In this document: one piece after another, positions 30,366 to 41,829 of the stretch
Position numbering within the stretch: position 1 is the first letter of the stretch
Layout of the letters: every line of letters starts with the position of its first letter
NCBI RefSeq assembly: GCF_000372725.1
Contig: NW_005202428.1
Span: 2,846,722 to 2,910,721 of the forward strand
Length of the DNA: 64,000 nt
Direction: 5' to 3'
Origin: Emiliania huxleyi CCMP1516
Taxonomy: Eukaryota > Haptophyta > Isochrysidales > Noelaerhabdaceae
The notes under the pieces: generated by a model
Seen by the model: only the letters and a program-made list of their open reading frames with translations
What the model was told of the DNA's origin: nothing
The model's database searches: none
Made by a program: the position numbers and the translations under genes

Positions 30366-32065
30366 AATGGACACCCCAGCCAGACACGCACACGACGTAC
30401 ATCCCCACTCGACGTCACCCCTCTGGCCTCTGGGGCTCTCCTATCCTCCCGGTCCTCCCCTCGGCTCGCTTTCCGCTGGTCGGGCAGCGGCTGCGGAGCC
30501 CGCCTTCCCCTCTTATGCTTCTTCGGCCGCGGCCCCGTCGCCGTCTCGTCTTCTCTGCCTGATCCTGTTGACTCCGCCTCCGGCGATCCCGTGCCCGACT
30601 CCCCGGGCGAGGGCGGTGGCGTTGGGTCGTGTCGCCTCCCCTCCCCGGGGGGTCGGGCCGGCTCTCCTTGGTCGACGAGTCGCGCCCGCATCCGCGGTCT
30701 CTCTATCGTACTCGGCTCGCCCCCCCCCTCCACCGGCTCCTCGTCGAGCTCGGGGGGTCGCGGCCCTCCTTGTCGTAGTTCACGATGGTCCGGCTGTGCC
30801 GCCGCGACGGATCTGCCCCCGGCGAGTTCGTGTGTCCCGACTCCACTCGCAGAGGCCGAGCCAGCTCGTCTCTCGCCTCCTCCGGTAGTTGACCCCAACC
30901 CCCACCTGGAGCCCCCGGCGTTGGCTGGGCCGCGCGCCGGCACGAGCCGCGCCATGGCGGGCCGAACCTCCCGCCTGTGGCTGCGGGTGACGATATGTGC
31001 GCAGAGCCGAAGGCTCTGCCAGAGAGCACCAACACCAAGGCCATGACGGGCCACTACACACCGCCTTCCCCGGCGGGACGCCCCACGGGCCGCGGCCCGA
31101 GGCGCCGCGAGGGGGCGAGCAGGGCCACGCGAGCGTCTCGCCGCAAGTGCATGCTGCCATCCTGGCCGAACTGGCCGATGTGCGAGCGACGGTGGAGAGA
31201 CTCAACAAGATGGACAAGATGCGCAAGGAGAAGGAGGCGCTTCAGGCACAACTCGGCCTCCGCGCCCGGCCGCCGCCGAGTTCACGGCTGCACGCGGCGG
31301 CGCCGCTGGCCCACCAGCCAGCGCGCGCCGCCCCGATGACGATCGGCCGTCGATCCCGAGGCACGAGGGTCGTCGGTTGAGCTAGGGAGCCTGGCGATGG
31401 ACGCCACCGCGACCCCTCGTGGGGCATCTCTCTCGCCGTCGGCGAGCTCTCCGGACGATGGGGACCCCGACGCAAGCCCCGTGAACCACACCTCCAGCGG
31501 GCGAGTCAACCGGTCTCTCGCGGACGTGCAGCTAGCGCCTCTGAGCGCGGACGCGTGCAATGCCGGTAGGGGCACCGGGGCGCCGCTCTATGGCGCGGCG
31601 GCCCCCGTTGGCGGCGGCGCCGGCGCGGGACCCCCGGTCCCCGCAAACCTCGGGCCTCACGGCCAACCATTAGGAACTCGCCCCCGCGACATGGCACAGC
31701 AGTGGTCGCCTGTGACAGGGCGGCCGCGGTGCACGTGCAGGTGGCGCCGGCGAGGGCGACCCCCCCTCCCCCCCCCCGACCAGGCGTCTCTTGTGACGGC
31801 GACGGTGGAGGCGATCCGGCACAAGGGTCGCGGCGAGCTGGATGGCCAGGAGGGCTAGTTACGGCGCTCGTAGGCGCGGCAAACGTTGAAAGAGCTTGCA
31901 CGCGGAGCAGTCCAGATGCGGAGAGCGGCATTGTGCACGCGGAGCTCCAACGTGAGTGCATTGCCGTTCTCACGACTGCGTCGCATATAGGCGGGCCGGC
32001 TCCGGTGCTTTGCTTGCCTGCGTTAGGAATTCTAGGGCCAGCGCCAGAGCAGTCCATTTGAGAGG
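30366..32065. other. Accessory stretch between the duplicated segments
   Basis: No gene is firmly supported. Open frames exist on both strands: 31054-30362 minus (230 residues, Pro/Arg/Glu-rich with KKHKRGRRAP) and 30997-31380 plus, which includes a helical VHAAILAELADVRATVERLN segment. A third, 31397-31858 plus, is Pro/Gly/Ala-rich. They look like gag-like or low-complexity element ORFs. No transposase, reverse transcriptase or integrase motif is seen. Confidence 0.4.
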
Positions 32066-32614
32066 GTCGTCTGGCTTGCTGACCTTCTTGATCTCCTTTG
32101 GCTTCTCGTCCTTGGGCTTCTCCTCGACGGGCCCGGCATCCTACCGCCGGGACAGGCGGGGGTTGGAGTCACGCGGAACGCAAAAGCAGCAGAACACCAT
32201 CGGTTCTGCGTGCAGCGCTCCCGGCGCAGGCGCTGAGACCGCCTCTGCCCTCTGTGCTTGGCTGCCGCCGCAGCCCCGTCCCGAGGCACGCACACGCGCA
32301 GCAGAAGGCCGTGTGTGTGTGGCGTCGCCGCCGGTGGCGCGCACCGTTGGGACGGGCTCAGCGTTCGCGGCCTCTTCTGCTGCCATCAGCTTTCTTGCGC
32401 TTAGCGCGGAGCCACGCCGCCCCTGAAAGATAGGATGCAGGCAAAAAGAAAGCAGCGCCGAAAAACAAGCCGCTTTCGCACGGATCGGCCCTCTTTATTT
32501 CGCGACCTCGGCCTCACGGGTCACGGCGCAACCCGGCTCTTTCTTGGAGCACTTACTTGGTCTTGGAGTGCGATTGGTTGGTAACCTCAGTCCTCACACC
32601 CAGGGCAAAGAAAG
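32066..32614 (-). pseudogene. Duplicated promoter and 5' exons of the BFR1-like gene
   Basis: Near-identical copy of 28758-29306 in the same orientation. It keeps the start codon, exon 1 (MAAEEAANAEPVPT), the intact intron 1 splice sites and exon 2 up to KVSKPDD. It then breaks off at unrelated sequence within a few codons, so no full product can be made. It could still be transcribed as an orphan promoter. Confidence 0.9.
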
Positions 32615-32667
32615 AGTTTAAGGGCGAAAAGAAAGAGGTGTTGCTGAGGTGAGCGGCAATTCTTCTG

Positions 32668-32850
32668 TGTACCTGTGTTAGTCCTCCCATCCCTCCCTCC
32701 CTTGGATTCCCTGTGTTCTTTCTTTCTTTCTTTACCTGTGTTAGCGCCAGTGCGCGCCAGTCCCGTGCGTGCCCAGAAAGAAAGAAAATAGACAGCCAAG
32801 GGAGGGATGGGAGGACGGCACGCCGCCACCACACAGGGATTTTAATACAG
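32668..32850. repeat. Small fold-back repeat with TTTC/GAAA arms
   Basis: The left arm GTCCTCCCATCCCTCCCTCC..TTCTTTCTTTC is mirrored by AAGAAAGAAAATAGACAGCC..GGGAGGGATGGGAGGAC on the right. The right part continues as CGGCACGCCGCCACCACACAGGGATTTTAA, recurring at about 21155-21235 and, inverted, at 36715-36765. Confidence 0.65.
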
Positions 32851-33021
32851 GGATTTAGTCCCGTGCAGACGCCGCAAAATTCGTCCGCAGAGAAGTCCGC
32901 GCCAGTCCGCGCCCTTGTCGTGCCAGTGTGCTGTGAGAGGCTGTTGAAAGAATTCTTCCGAGAGGGCACCCCTGAGGTGCACGAGGATCGGAACAGGCGT
33001 GTGACCGCAGTAACGACAGCG

Positions 33022-35030
33022 ATGCGGCTTCTGCTAATCGCAAGCGCGGTCGGACTGTCTCAGCAGCTCGGCGCCGTGCCTGCGAGCACGGCACGCGTCC
33101 AGAGGAGCAGGTTTCCGGCCGCCGGTGCAGAGAAACCGACAGAAGACCGCGGAAACCCACCGAGTGCGCCACCCCTGGATCTCAGGAGCGCGGCGCCACG
33201 CGCTGTCGAGGCTCACCGCGGTGCGCTCCGCTCGCGTCTCGTTGGCATCGGCTCGGCTGCGCCGGACACCGTCGTGACCAACGAGCAGGTGAGCCCGCCG
33301 CCTCCTCTTCCCGCTCCCGCTGGCTCGCACAGGAGCTGAGCGCTCCCCGCCGCCTCGTCGCAGCTCTCGTCTGTGGTCGAGACTTCGGACGACTGGATCT
33401 CCCAGCGGACGGGCATCCGGCAGCGCCACCTGCTCGCGCCCGGCGAGGGCCTCTCCACGCTCGCGGCGCGGGCGGCGCAAAAAGCGCTCGAGAGCAGCGG
33501 CGTGGACGCGGCCTCGGTGGAGCTGGTGGTGCTGGCGACCTCGAGCCCGGACGACCTGTTTGGCGACGCCGCGCACGTCGCGCGCGAGGTTGGCGCCACC
33601 GGCGCCGTCGCCTTCGACCTCACCGCTGCGTGCTCCGGCAGCCGCGCTGCGCGGGCGAGGGAGGCGGCCGCTCTTTCTCCCGACGCCGCCGCCGCCCGCC
33701 GTCGCAGGTTTCCTCTTCGGCGTCACCACCGCGTCGCAGTTCCTGCACACTGGCGCGTATAAGACGGCGCTCGTCATCGGCGCCGACGCTCTCTCCCGCT
33801 GGGTGGACTGGAGCGATCGCAACACGTGCGCTGCGGGGGAGGGAGGGGAGGGGAGGGATGGGAGGGAGGGAGGGGATGGGAGGGAGGGAGGGAGGGAGGG
33901 AGGGAGGGAGGGAGGGAGGGAGCTCGGAGTCCCCCCCCCCCCCCCGCACACACACAGAGAGAGAGAGGGGGGGGGGGGAGTGGAGCTGCACCCTTCACCT
34001 CGCCCGACGCCTCCACCTGGCCCGAAAGGTGCGTCTTGTTTGGCGACGGCGCCGGTGCAGTCGTGCTGCAGGCGAGGCCTCGCCCCTCCGCCCCTTCTCT
34101 CCTCCTCTCCTCCGCCCCTTCTCTTCTCCTCTCCTCCGCCCCTCCTCTCCTCCGCCCCTCCGCCCCTCCGCCCCTCCGCCCCTCCGCCCCCTCCGCCCGC
34201 GTGCAGCCGTGTCACTGGCGAGCCTCCGCCCCTACGGCGCCCTCTCCCGTCGCCCTCCCGCCTCGACCCCTCTCCCTCCGCCCGTCCGCCCCCCCAGGCC
34301 GCCGTCGACGGCGAGGGAGAGGAAGGCGTGCTCGGCTTCGCGCTGCACTCGAACGGCTCTCTCTATATATAGCACGCCGCACTCGCCCGCCCCCCAGGCC
34401 AGACCTCGGCACTGGCACCGACCCTCCGCCCACACTGCCTCCGCCCTCTCCCGCAGCCTCCGCCCCCGCCCCGTCTCCCCCCACCCCACCCCACCCCCAC
34501 CCACCCGCCCCCTGCCCCGCAGGCGCCGGACGGCCCGACCTCTGCCTCGGGTACGCCGGTGCAGAGCGGCCGCTCGCGTCGGTCGCGTCCGTCACCACGG
34601 GGACGTACGCGCCCATCTCGATGGTCGGCAAGGAGGTGTACAAGTTTGCAACCTCGCGCGTGCCCGAGGTGGTGGGGGAGGCGCTCGAGAACGCGGGCGT
34701 CACTGCCGACGAGGCGAGCTGCGCGTGGCGGAGTAGCGCGAGGCCGCGCGGCTCGCGTGAGACGGGCGTGGCGCGACCGCGTAGGTGGACTGGCTGCTAC
34801 TGCACCAGGCCAACATCCGCATCATGGAGACGGTGGCGAAGAAGCTCAAGATCCCGATGAGCAAGGTGATCAACAACCTCGACGAGTACGGAAACACCTC
34901 GGCGGGCTCCATCCCGCTCGCGCTCGACGCGGCCGTCCGCGCCGGCAAGGTGAAGAAGGGCGACGTCATCGCCATGGCGGGGTTTGGCGCCGGCCTCTCC
35001 TGGGGGTCTGCCGTGGTGCGATGGGGCTGA
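33022..35030 (+). CDS. fabH: Beta-ketoacyl-ACP synthase III (KAS III), plastid-targeted
   Basis: Seven exons (33022-33288, 33364-33637, 33708-33825, 34029-34071, 34298-34355, 34523-34713, 34785-35030) join to 398 residues. KAS III condenses acetyl-CoA with malonyl-ACP to start plastid type II fatty-acid synthesis. The catalytic triad is present: Cys in LTAACSG, His in [11 protein letters not shown] and Asn in [17 protein letters not shown]. Other FabH signatures are [46 protein letters not shown] and the end [19 protein letters not shown] hydrophobic signal ([21 protein letters not shown]) and about 60 further presequence residues precede the domain, as for plastids reached through the secretory route. 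Introns 2, 4, 5 and 6 are GC-AG; introns 1 and 3 are GT-AG. Introns 3-5 are longer and full of GGGA or CCCTCC repeats. Confidence 0.95.
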
Positions 35031-35289
35031 GCGCTCTGGCTGCGGCGCGCGGAGACGCCCGGCTCCGCTTGACCCTCTCCGCCATCCGAACAACCCGCCT
35101 ATCCACCCGTGCGGTTCTCGCGCACGCGCTTTCGTGCCGTGCCTGACTGGGCGGGCGACTGCACCACTCGTGTCGAGCACGCTTTGCATGTGGCCATGTG
35201 TGGCATGTCGCGAGCCGTCACACACGTCGGACCGCCGGAGCCCCTGTGCTCTCTCCGTCTCTCCCTCTCTCTCGCGTTGTGAGTCTCGA

Positions 35290-35357
<68 letters not shown>

Positions 35358-37013
35358 CCCCCCCCCTCCCTCCCTCCCTCTCTCTCGATCGATCCCAGTT
35401 CCCCACCCGCTCGCTAAAACACCATCGTACTGTACTGTAAGACGTCCTTGCATCTTGCTGAAGTCTTGCAATTCATTGAATGGATTCATATCTTGTCAAT
35501 AGTTCAATTCTTATAATCTATTTTTGTTGTATAATGTAAAAAGGAGAGCGCAAAGATTTCGCGTCAGGGCTCAGGGACGGTGCTCGGTGGAACTCTGGAA
35601 CAGCCAGAGCCCACGAGACCCCAACGGAACACAGGAAAGTGGAAACGAATCGTGGCACGTGTGAACCCGGAAACGCATATGAGCAGGACGTCGAATATAG
35701 GAAACCGAGATGGACACGGACGTCCTATCGAACGCGCAATCGCATAAAACTTCTAAGTTTCTATCGGGTCAGCCCCCACTCCGATAGTCAGATAGGCGCG
35801 GATAGCGATACGATTGCAGGGCTCCCCCAGGCCCAGCACGCAGCACCCAGGGGGTCCGCAGCGCGCCAAGAATGCTAATCCTCTAAAATCTGTGAGGATT
35901 CAGGATTGAAGCATCCGCTTTTCAGTGTACAGTGAGGTCAAAGTGGGTTTATGGATGGGTAAGTAAGAACGGTGGTCGGTGCGGGACACGAGGAGGCAGG
36001 CGGACCGTCGACCGATTCAGGTCGGCCCGGAGGCCGGAGCATCAGAGTACTCGTGAGGGGCGGCGCTACGAGAACTTTTGGCGATGGACAGCGTCTTTTT
36101 TCCTGCCGCCAACGTTCGTTCGTTTTCGCAGTTCGCGCCTTCCACAGCCGGCGCGGTGGCTGCGTTCGTTCGAGTTCGGAGTTCACGAAATCCGCGCGAA
36201 CTCGAAGGGCTGTCGCCGTCCTCGCAGTTGTGGTCGCGGCCATTGTCGCGGCGAGCAGCGCCGGCCTTTACTCCGAGTTACTCGCTAAGCTATGTGAACA
36301 CACCAGTGAGGGAGGGCGAGACGATCGAGGGGTCCTGTACCACATGCGGAATCGACACAGATCGCACATTGTGGCAGCAGTCAGCAGTGCATGTCTGATA
36401 GCTAGAGCAGCAGCGTCAGGGTCGCAGGGTCGGATCGTGTCAAGCCTCTCGCCCGGCCGGCCGCGTGCAGACGTCGGCCTGTCTGCTGTCTGGAGTGATC
36501 TGTCGGCGGTCAGTACGACCGATCAGGTCGGAGTTTTCTGATGGTTGGAGGGTCTATCTGTGTGTGCTCCTCGAGATCTTTCCAAATCTGCCCTCTACTT
36601 AACCGTCCTTAATCGGGAAGTCGGTGCTAGTATGTGTTTGTTGAGACTAGTAGAGCCAGAGCCCCGTTTCCGCACTGCTGCGCGGCGCACGGTGCCTCCG
36701 GGGGCCCCCGCGCCCCCTCAGAGGTGTGGTGGCGGCGTGTGCCGTCCTCCCATCCCTCCCAGGGCTGTTTTAGTCTTTTTAGTGCCAGGTTTGTAAATAA
36801 AGAGAACTTGTTTCGGCCGGGCGATTTTTCTTCTTTTCCACGGCAATGCCCTCCCCCACCCCCCCCTCTGTCTGTTTGTTGGCAGGGAATTTGGGAGAGT
36901 CGGCCTACCGAGGACTCACAGCTTACCCTCTCCCCTCCCCCCCTCTCCCGCCGCCCCCTGGTCGGCCCATCAGGGCCTCGCCCCAGGCCGTTCCTGTCGG
37001 GCCGACCCACACA
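35031..37013. other. Intergenic with microsatellite, AT-rich island and repeats
   Basis: A (CT)n tract spans about 35293-35355, followed by a C-rich run. From about 35410 to 35560 GC content drops sharply (many A/T runs such as TCTATTTTTGTTGTATAATG), unusual for this DNA and possibly a 3' flank or insertion. At 36296-36356 a block (GTGAGGGAGGGCGAGACGAT) is an inverted match to 42776-42839, and 36715-36765 is an inverted match to 32800-32840. No gene is supported. The frame leading into the myosin is open from 36846. Confidence 0.5.
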
Positions 37014-40000
37014 ATGCCGGAGACGGACGACCTCGCCACGCTCAACAGTCTCGATGACGCCGCGGTGGCCAGCATCCTCGAGGATCGCTACAGCCGCCGC
37101 CGCATCTACACGCGCGTCAACTCGATGCTCATAAGCATCAACCCATACGAGGAGCTCGGGCTGTACTCGACTGCCGTGCTCGACGAGTACTGTCGCGTGG
37201 GAAACGGAGGGCCGCCGCCGCCGCCGCACGCCTTTGCCGTTGCAGCCGAGGCGTTCAGCGGGCTGCTGAGCTCGCAGTCGCAGTCTGTGCTGGTTACAGG
37301 CGAATCTGGAGCTGGCAAGACGGAGACCTGCCGGCGTCTGCTGCAGTACCTCGCGCACGCCGCGAACCGCGGTGGCGCCGCTGACACGCGCGCGCTGCAC
37401 GAGGCGCTTAGCCAGACCAGCTGCGTGCTCGAGGCGTTTGGCAACGCGCGGACCGTGATGAACGACAACTCCTCGCGGTACGGCAAATTCCTGACGCTCC
37501 GGTACGACAAGACGGCGCGCTTGCAGGGCGCCTCCTTCTCGACCTTCCTCCTCGAGCAGACAAGGGTCGTGCGAGTCGCGCCCGCCGAGCGCAGCTTCCA
37601 CGTCTTCTACGCCCTGCTCGCAGGCCTCTCCTCGACGGAGGCCGCCGAGCTGCAGCTCGACTGCCTCGCCCCGAACGGGTACACATACATCGCGACGTCC
37701 GACGCCGTTGGCGGCCCGGCTGCCGCCGACGAGGCTGCTCGCGACGCCTCGGCGCTAAGCGAGATTGGCGCCGCGCTCGAGTTGCTCGGCACGCCGCGAG
37801 CGACGCAGTGGCAGGCGTGGCGCGTGCTGGCGGCGGTGCTGAGGCTGGGGAATGTGGTCGTTTCGGCGGCGGCGGACGGCGGCACGGAGGTGGCGCGCGT
37901 GGACGAGGGAGAGAGCGCCGCCTCCCTCGAGGCGGCCGCGCGAGGTCTCCTCACACCTCCACCTGTGAACGGCGTCTCTTCACACCTCCAGGTGTGGAAG
38001 CAGGCGGCCGCGCAGCTTCTCGGCGTCTCGCACACGGCGCTCTCTTCGGCAGTCACCACGCGCTGCCTCAAGGAGGGCGGCGGTGGGAGGCAGTCCACCC
38101 TCGCCTCGCCCTCCACCGAGCCTCCCCCGAAGCCTCCCTCAGGCGGGCGGGGAGTTCATTCAGACCCCTCAGACGTGCGCCGCCGCCGCAGAGGTGCGAG
38201 ATGGGCTCGCCAAGGCGTCGACTTCTGAGAAGCGGGTCGGAGCTCTCGCTCTGGGCACGGCTCGGAGCGTGCGTGTGTTGTCGCGGTAGGCGCTGTACAG
38301 CCGACTCTTCGACCGGCTCGTCGCAGCCATCAACGACTCGCCGCAGGTTGCCGGCTCGGACGGCGGCGGCGAGGGCGGAGGAGGGAGCGGCGCGGGGCCG
38401 TTTGTCGGGCTGCTCGACATCTTCGGCTTTGAGGACTTCGAGTCCAACTCGCTCGAGCAGCTCCTGATCAACTTCAGCAACGAGCATCTGCAGGCCATCT
38501 TCAATTCGATCATCTTCAGCGCGGCGCAGGCCGAGGCCGAGGCCGAGGGCGTGCCGCCGCCGCAGTTCGACGCCGAGGCGGTCTCGAACGTCTCGACCAT
38601 CGCCCTCTTCTCGGCGCCGCACAGCGGCCTGTTTGCCCTCCTCAACGAGGAGTGCGTCTTCCCCAAGGGGACGGACGAGTCCTTCGTCGCCAAGCTGCAC
38701 GCGGCGAACAAGGAGCACTCGCGCCTCTCCGTGCTGCAGCCCGAGGGCTCCGCCTTCCGCGTCGCCCACTACGCCGGCAGCGTAAAATACCAGGCCAGTG
38801 GCTTCTTAAACAAGAACAAGGCCCGGACCCGCCTCCTTCCTCGTCCGCCTCTGACGAGGCGCCGTTCACAGCCTCCCGTGAGGAGTAGGCGCCCTTCTCG
38901 GAGGACCTCCTCGTCCTCCTCCGCACCTCAAGCGAGCGGCCCCGCCGCGGCGGCTCCGCGACGCCACCTCAACTCTCACCCTGCCGCCTCCCTCCCTCGC
39001 CCCAGGCGAGCCCTTCGTCGCAACGCTCTTCGCGCAAGAGGCGGCCGCGCCTCAGGCGAGTGCCTAGCGCCTGCGCTCTAGCGCCTGCGCTCTAGCGCCT
39101 GCGCTCTAGCGCCTGCGCTCTGCGCTCTAGCGCCGAGAGGCGCGCGGACGGCGCGTCGGAATGACGCCGGAGCGCTCCTCTCGCCAGGCGGGCAAACGCG
39201 GCGGTCGAGGTTTCCGCGGTGTGGTCGGCGGTTACGCCGCAGAGCTCGACGAGCTGCTGCGGGTGATACGCAGCTCGACGGCGCACTTTGTGCGCTGCAT
39301 CAAGCCGAACGTGCGCAAGGCGGCGCGCTGCTTCGAGGAGCCGGTGGTGATGCGGCAGCTTCGGTGCGGCGGCGTCCTCGAGGCGGTGCGTGTCTTTGCG
39401 AGTGGCTTCCCCGACCGGATGCCCATACGAGACTTTGTCGGCACCTACTGCTCGGTGGTTGCGCCTTCGAAGCTGCCGCCGCACCCGCCGGGAGGGCCGC
39501 CGTCGCAGGGAGACGCGCCGACCGCGTGGGAGCGCGGGGCGTGCGCCGCCATCCTGCGCGCGTTTGACGTGGCGGACGAGGCCACGGCGCTCGGGCACAC
39601 GAAGGTCTTCCTGGGCGCGGGCGTCGCGGCGCACTGCAAGGCCAAGCGCGAGGCGCGGCTGGCCGGGCTGATCGCCGTCGTCCAGGCCGCCGCTCGCGGA
39701 CTGCTCGCGCGCCGCAGCTTGCGGCGCCGGGCCGCGCTGCGCGAGAAGGAGGAGGAGCGCGAGCGGCAGATTGCGGCGCTCCAGGCGCAGCAGGAGGCAG
39801 AGCGCGCGGCCACCCGCGGGGCCGTCGGCTTGCGACGGAAGGCGTCGTTTGAGCGCGAGGCGAGCGTGAAGCGGCGGCAGCAGCAGGAGAGGGCCGCTGC
39901 CGCCAAGCGCACCGAAGAAGCGACCGCCTCCTGGGCGGCCCGCGAGGCGGAGCTGACCAAGCTCCACACGGAGCTCACGCGCCAGGCGGGACGCAAGCAG

Positions 40001-41665
40001 GCGGCACTGGCGGCTGAGCTCGCGCAGCTGACGGCCGCGCTGAGAAAGGCGGAGGAGCGGAACGCGGCGCTGGAGCGGGCGCAAGCCGAGGAGCGAGCCG
40101 CTGCCGCCGCGCGCGAGGTCGAGCTGCAGACAGCGGTGAGCCACTGGCGTGACGAGGCAGCGCTCGCCGCGCAGAGGGAGCAGCAGGCGAGCGAGATGGG
40201 CGAGGCGCGGCTCGCACAGGCGGTCGAGCGGGAGGGCGAGGCGCGCGACGAGGCGTCCTTCTTCCGGGCGCGCTTCCAAGAGCTCGCGCTCTCCTTTGCT
40301 CGAGCCCAGGACCCCGCGCCGCCGCGCAGCCGTCCTCCGAACGCCGACGGCGGCGGCTTCTTTGGCGCCGTGGCGAGCCTGATCGGCGGCGGGGCGAAGC
40401 CGCGGCCGTCTCGAGGGCGGGGGCGGACCTCGCTGTCGGCGTCCCGGCCCGCTGGCGACGCGCCGTCGTCTCCAGCCGAAAAGGCGCGTGCGCCGCCGCA
40501 GGCGCCCCTCTTCTCGCCCCGCACAATGTCCATCGCCGAGGAGCCGTACTCGCCGCCGCAGCCGCCCGCCCCGCGCGACGCGCCAACGCCCGCCGACGCG
40601 ACTGCGCTGGCGAGCTACCTCGGCTTGCACCCCGTCCGCGACGCCAAGCTCATGTGGATCGCCGAGGCCGCCGCGGCCGAGCCGCTGCCGGAGGGCTGGA
40701 GCGAGGTGGTCGACCCCGGCGGGAGGCTCTACTACTCGAACGGCGTCACGGGCGAGTCGTCGCGAGTGCACCCGCGCGACGAAGAGTTCCGCCTGCTCGT
40801 GATGCGCTCCAAGCTCGAGCAGATGCATTCGGCGCCCGCAGCGCAGCCGTCGGCGGGCGACTGGTCGACGATCCGGATGAAGTCGCTCGAGCAGTCGCTC
40901 AGCTCGGCCGCTTCGGCGCCGGTTCGCGCGCTCGTGCAGCGGAGTGGCGACCGACGAGGCGGCGCGCCGCGGCTCACCTTCGAGATGCTGCTCGACGAGG
41001 ACACGCGGCTGCCGTGGATGGAGGCGGTGCTGCGTGAGGGCCCGCGCGGGGCCGCGTTCGAGCTCCTGCTCGAGGGCGGCGCGGCCGAGAAGAGCGAGCA
41101 CCTCGTGCGGCTGAGCGGGCCGAGCAGCAGCGTGCTCGTGCGGAGGGAGCGGCGCGACGCGCCGCTGCCGGAGGACGGGCCCGTGGGGGAGGAGGAGGAG
41201 CTCGCGGCCGTCATCTTCGTCGAGGTTTTGGGCGAGGCGGACGAGTCCGGCGCGCGAGGCGGAGAGGAGGCGCCGTACTCGATGGAGCTGGTGGTGCCGG
41301 CGGCGAAGCGTGGCGGCGCGACTCAGGCGCACAAGCCGCGTGGCCCCTCCGACACGCTGCTGCAGCGGTACGGGCGGGGCGAGACGGAGGGGCTCCTCGT
41401 CTTTGTCGGCCAGGTCGCGAGGAGTGCGGCTGCGGAGGCGCCGAGCGCAGCGGTCCGGCTCTCGCTGCCCAAGACGGACTCCGGGAACTTGCTGCTGCAG
41501 ACATCGGGCCGCCGCGGGGCCAACCGAGCGACCCTGGAGTACCGCGACCCATTGAGCCCGCTGGCGGCCTTCTCGGCGGCGCTCGCGCTCGTGCACTGGA
41601 GTGAACGCGCGCAGTCGGCGCTAGCGAGAGCTGCCATCGGGAAAGGGCGTCTGAGTGTTGGGTGA
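37014..41665 (+). CDS. Unconventional myosin heavy chain with IQ, coiled coil and WW-like module
   Basis: The motor domain starts after a very short N terminus (DDLATLNSLDDAAVASIL...IYTRVNSMLISINPYEELGLYS). It has the P-loop (GESGAGKTE), switch I (NDNSSRYGKF), switch II/relay (LLDIFGFEDFESNSLEQLLINFSNEHLQ) and the actin-binding HFVRCIKPN with CGGVLEAVRV. The converter leads to one or two IQ-like segments (AVVQAAARGLLARRSLRRRAAL), about 200 residues of coiled coil, a disordered linker, then LPEGWSEVVDPGGRLYYSNGVTG, a WW-type fold whose second Trp position is not Trp, and an unassigned C-terminal region of about 300 residues. Verified GC-AG introns are 38215-38289, 38821-38888, 38932-39005 and 39056-39187; at least one intron near 38070-38150 is unresolved. 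The start could lie upstream at 36846. The class is not assignable; myosin plus WW is an alga/protist combination. Confidence 0.85.
39056..39187 (+). repeat. 14-bp minisatellite inside a myosin intron
   Basis: TAGCGCCTGCGCTC is repeated about four times, followed by a partial unit. The intron begins GCGAGTGCC after CTCAG and ends CGCCAG before GCGGGC, a GC-AG intron bounded by CAG|GCG on both sides. Confidence 0.85.
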
Positions 41666-41829
41666 AGATCGTTAGACTGATCGAGGTGTGAGGGGGTGTT
41701 GTGGGCCGAAAACTCTTTCGTAGGAGGCGACAGGGTCCCCACGGCAAGTAATGACCGCGCAAGACATAAAGGGTGGGCTAAGGCGTAAGAGGGCTCTGCA
41801 CGCACACACACATATCACAAGGGTCAAGG

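Noticed and set aside
37970-38000. Micro-intron of 27 bp between two TCACACCTCCA copies in the myosin head
   Set aside because: The frame is open through it and 27 bp is below any credible spliceosomal length; more likely a small in-frame coding duplication.
38061-38160. A fifth clean GC-AG myosin intron near 38075
   Set aside because: No donor of GC or GT type restores the frame with the AG at 38145, so the junction is left unresolved rather than forced.
39092-41596. 834-codon open frame on the minus strand
   Set aside because: It is the antisense shadow of the myosin 3' exon. Its product is Arg/Leu-rich with no domain, while the plus strand gives clear myosin motifs.
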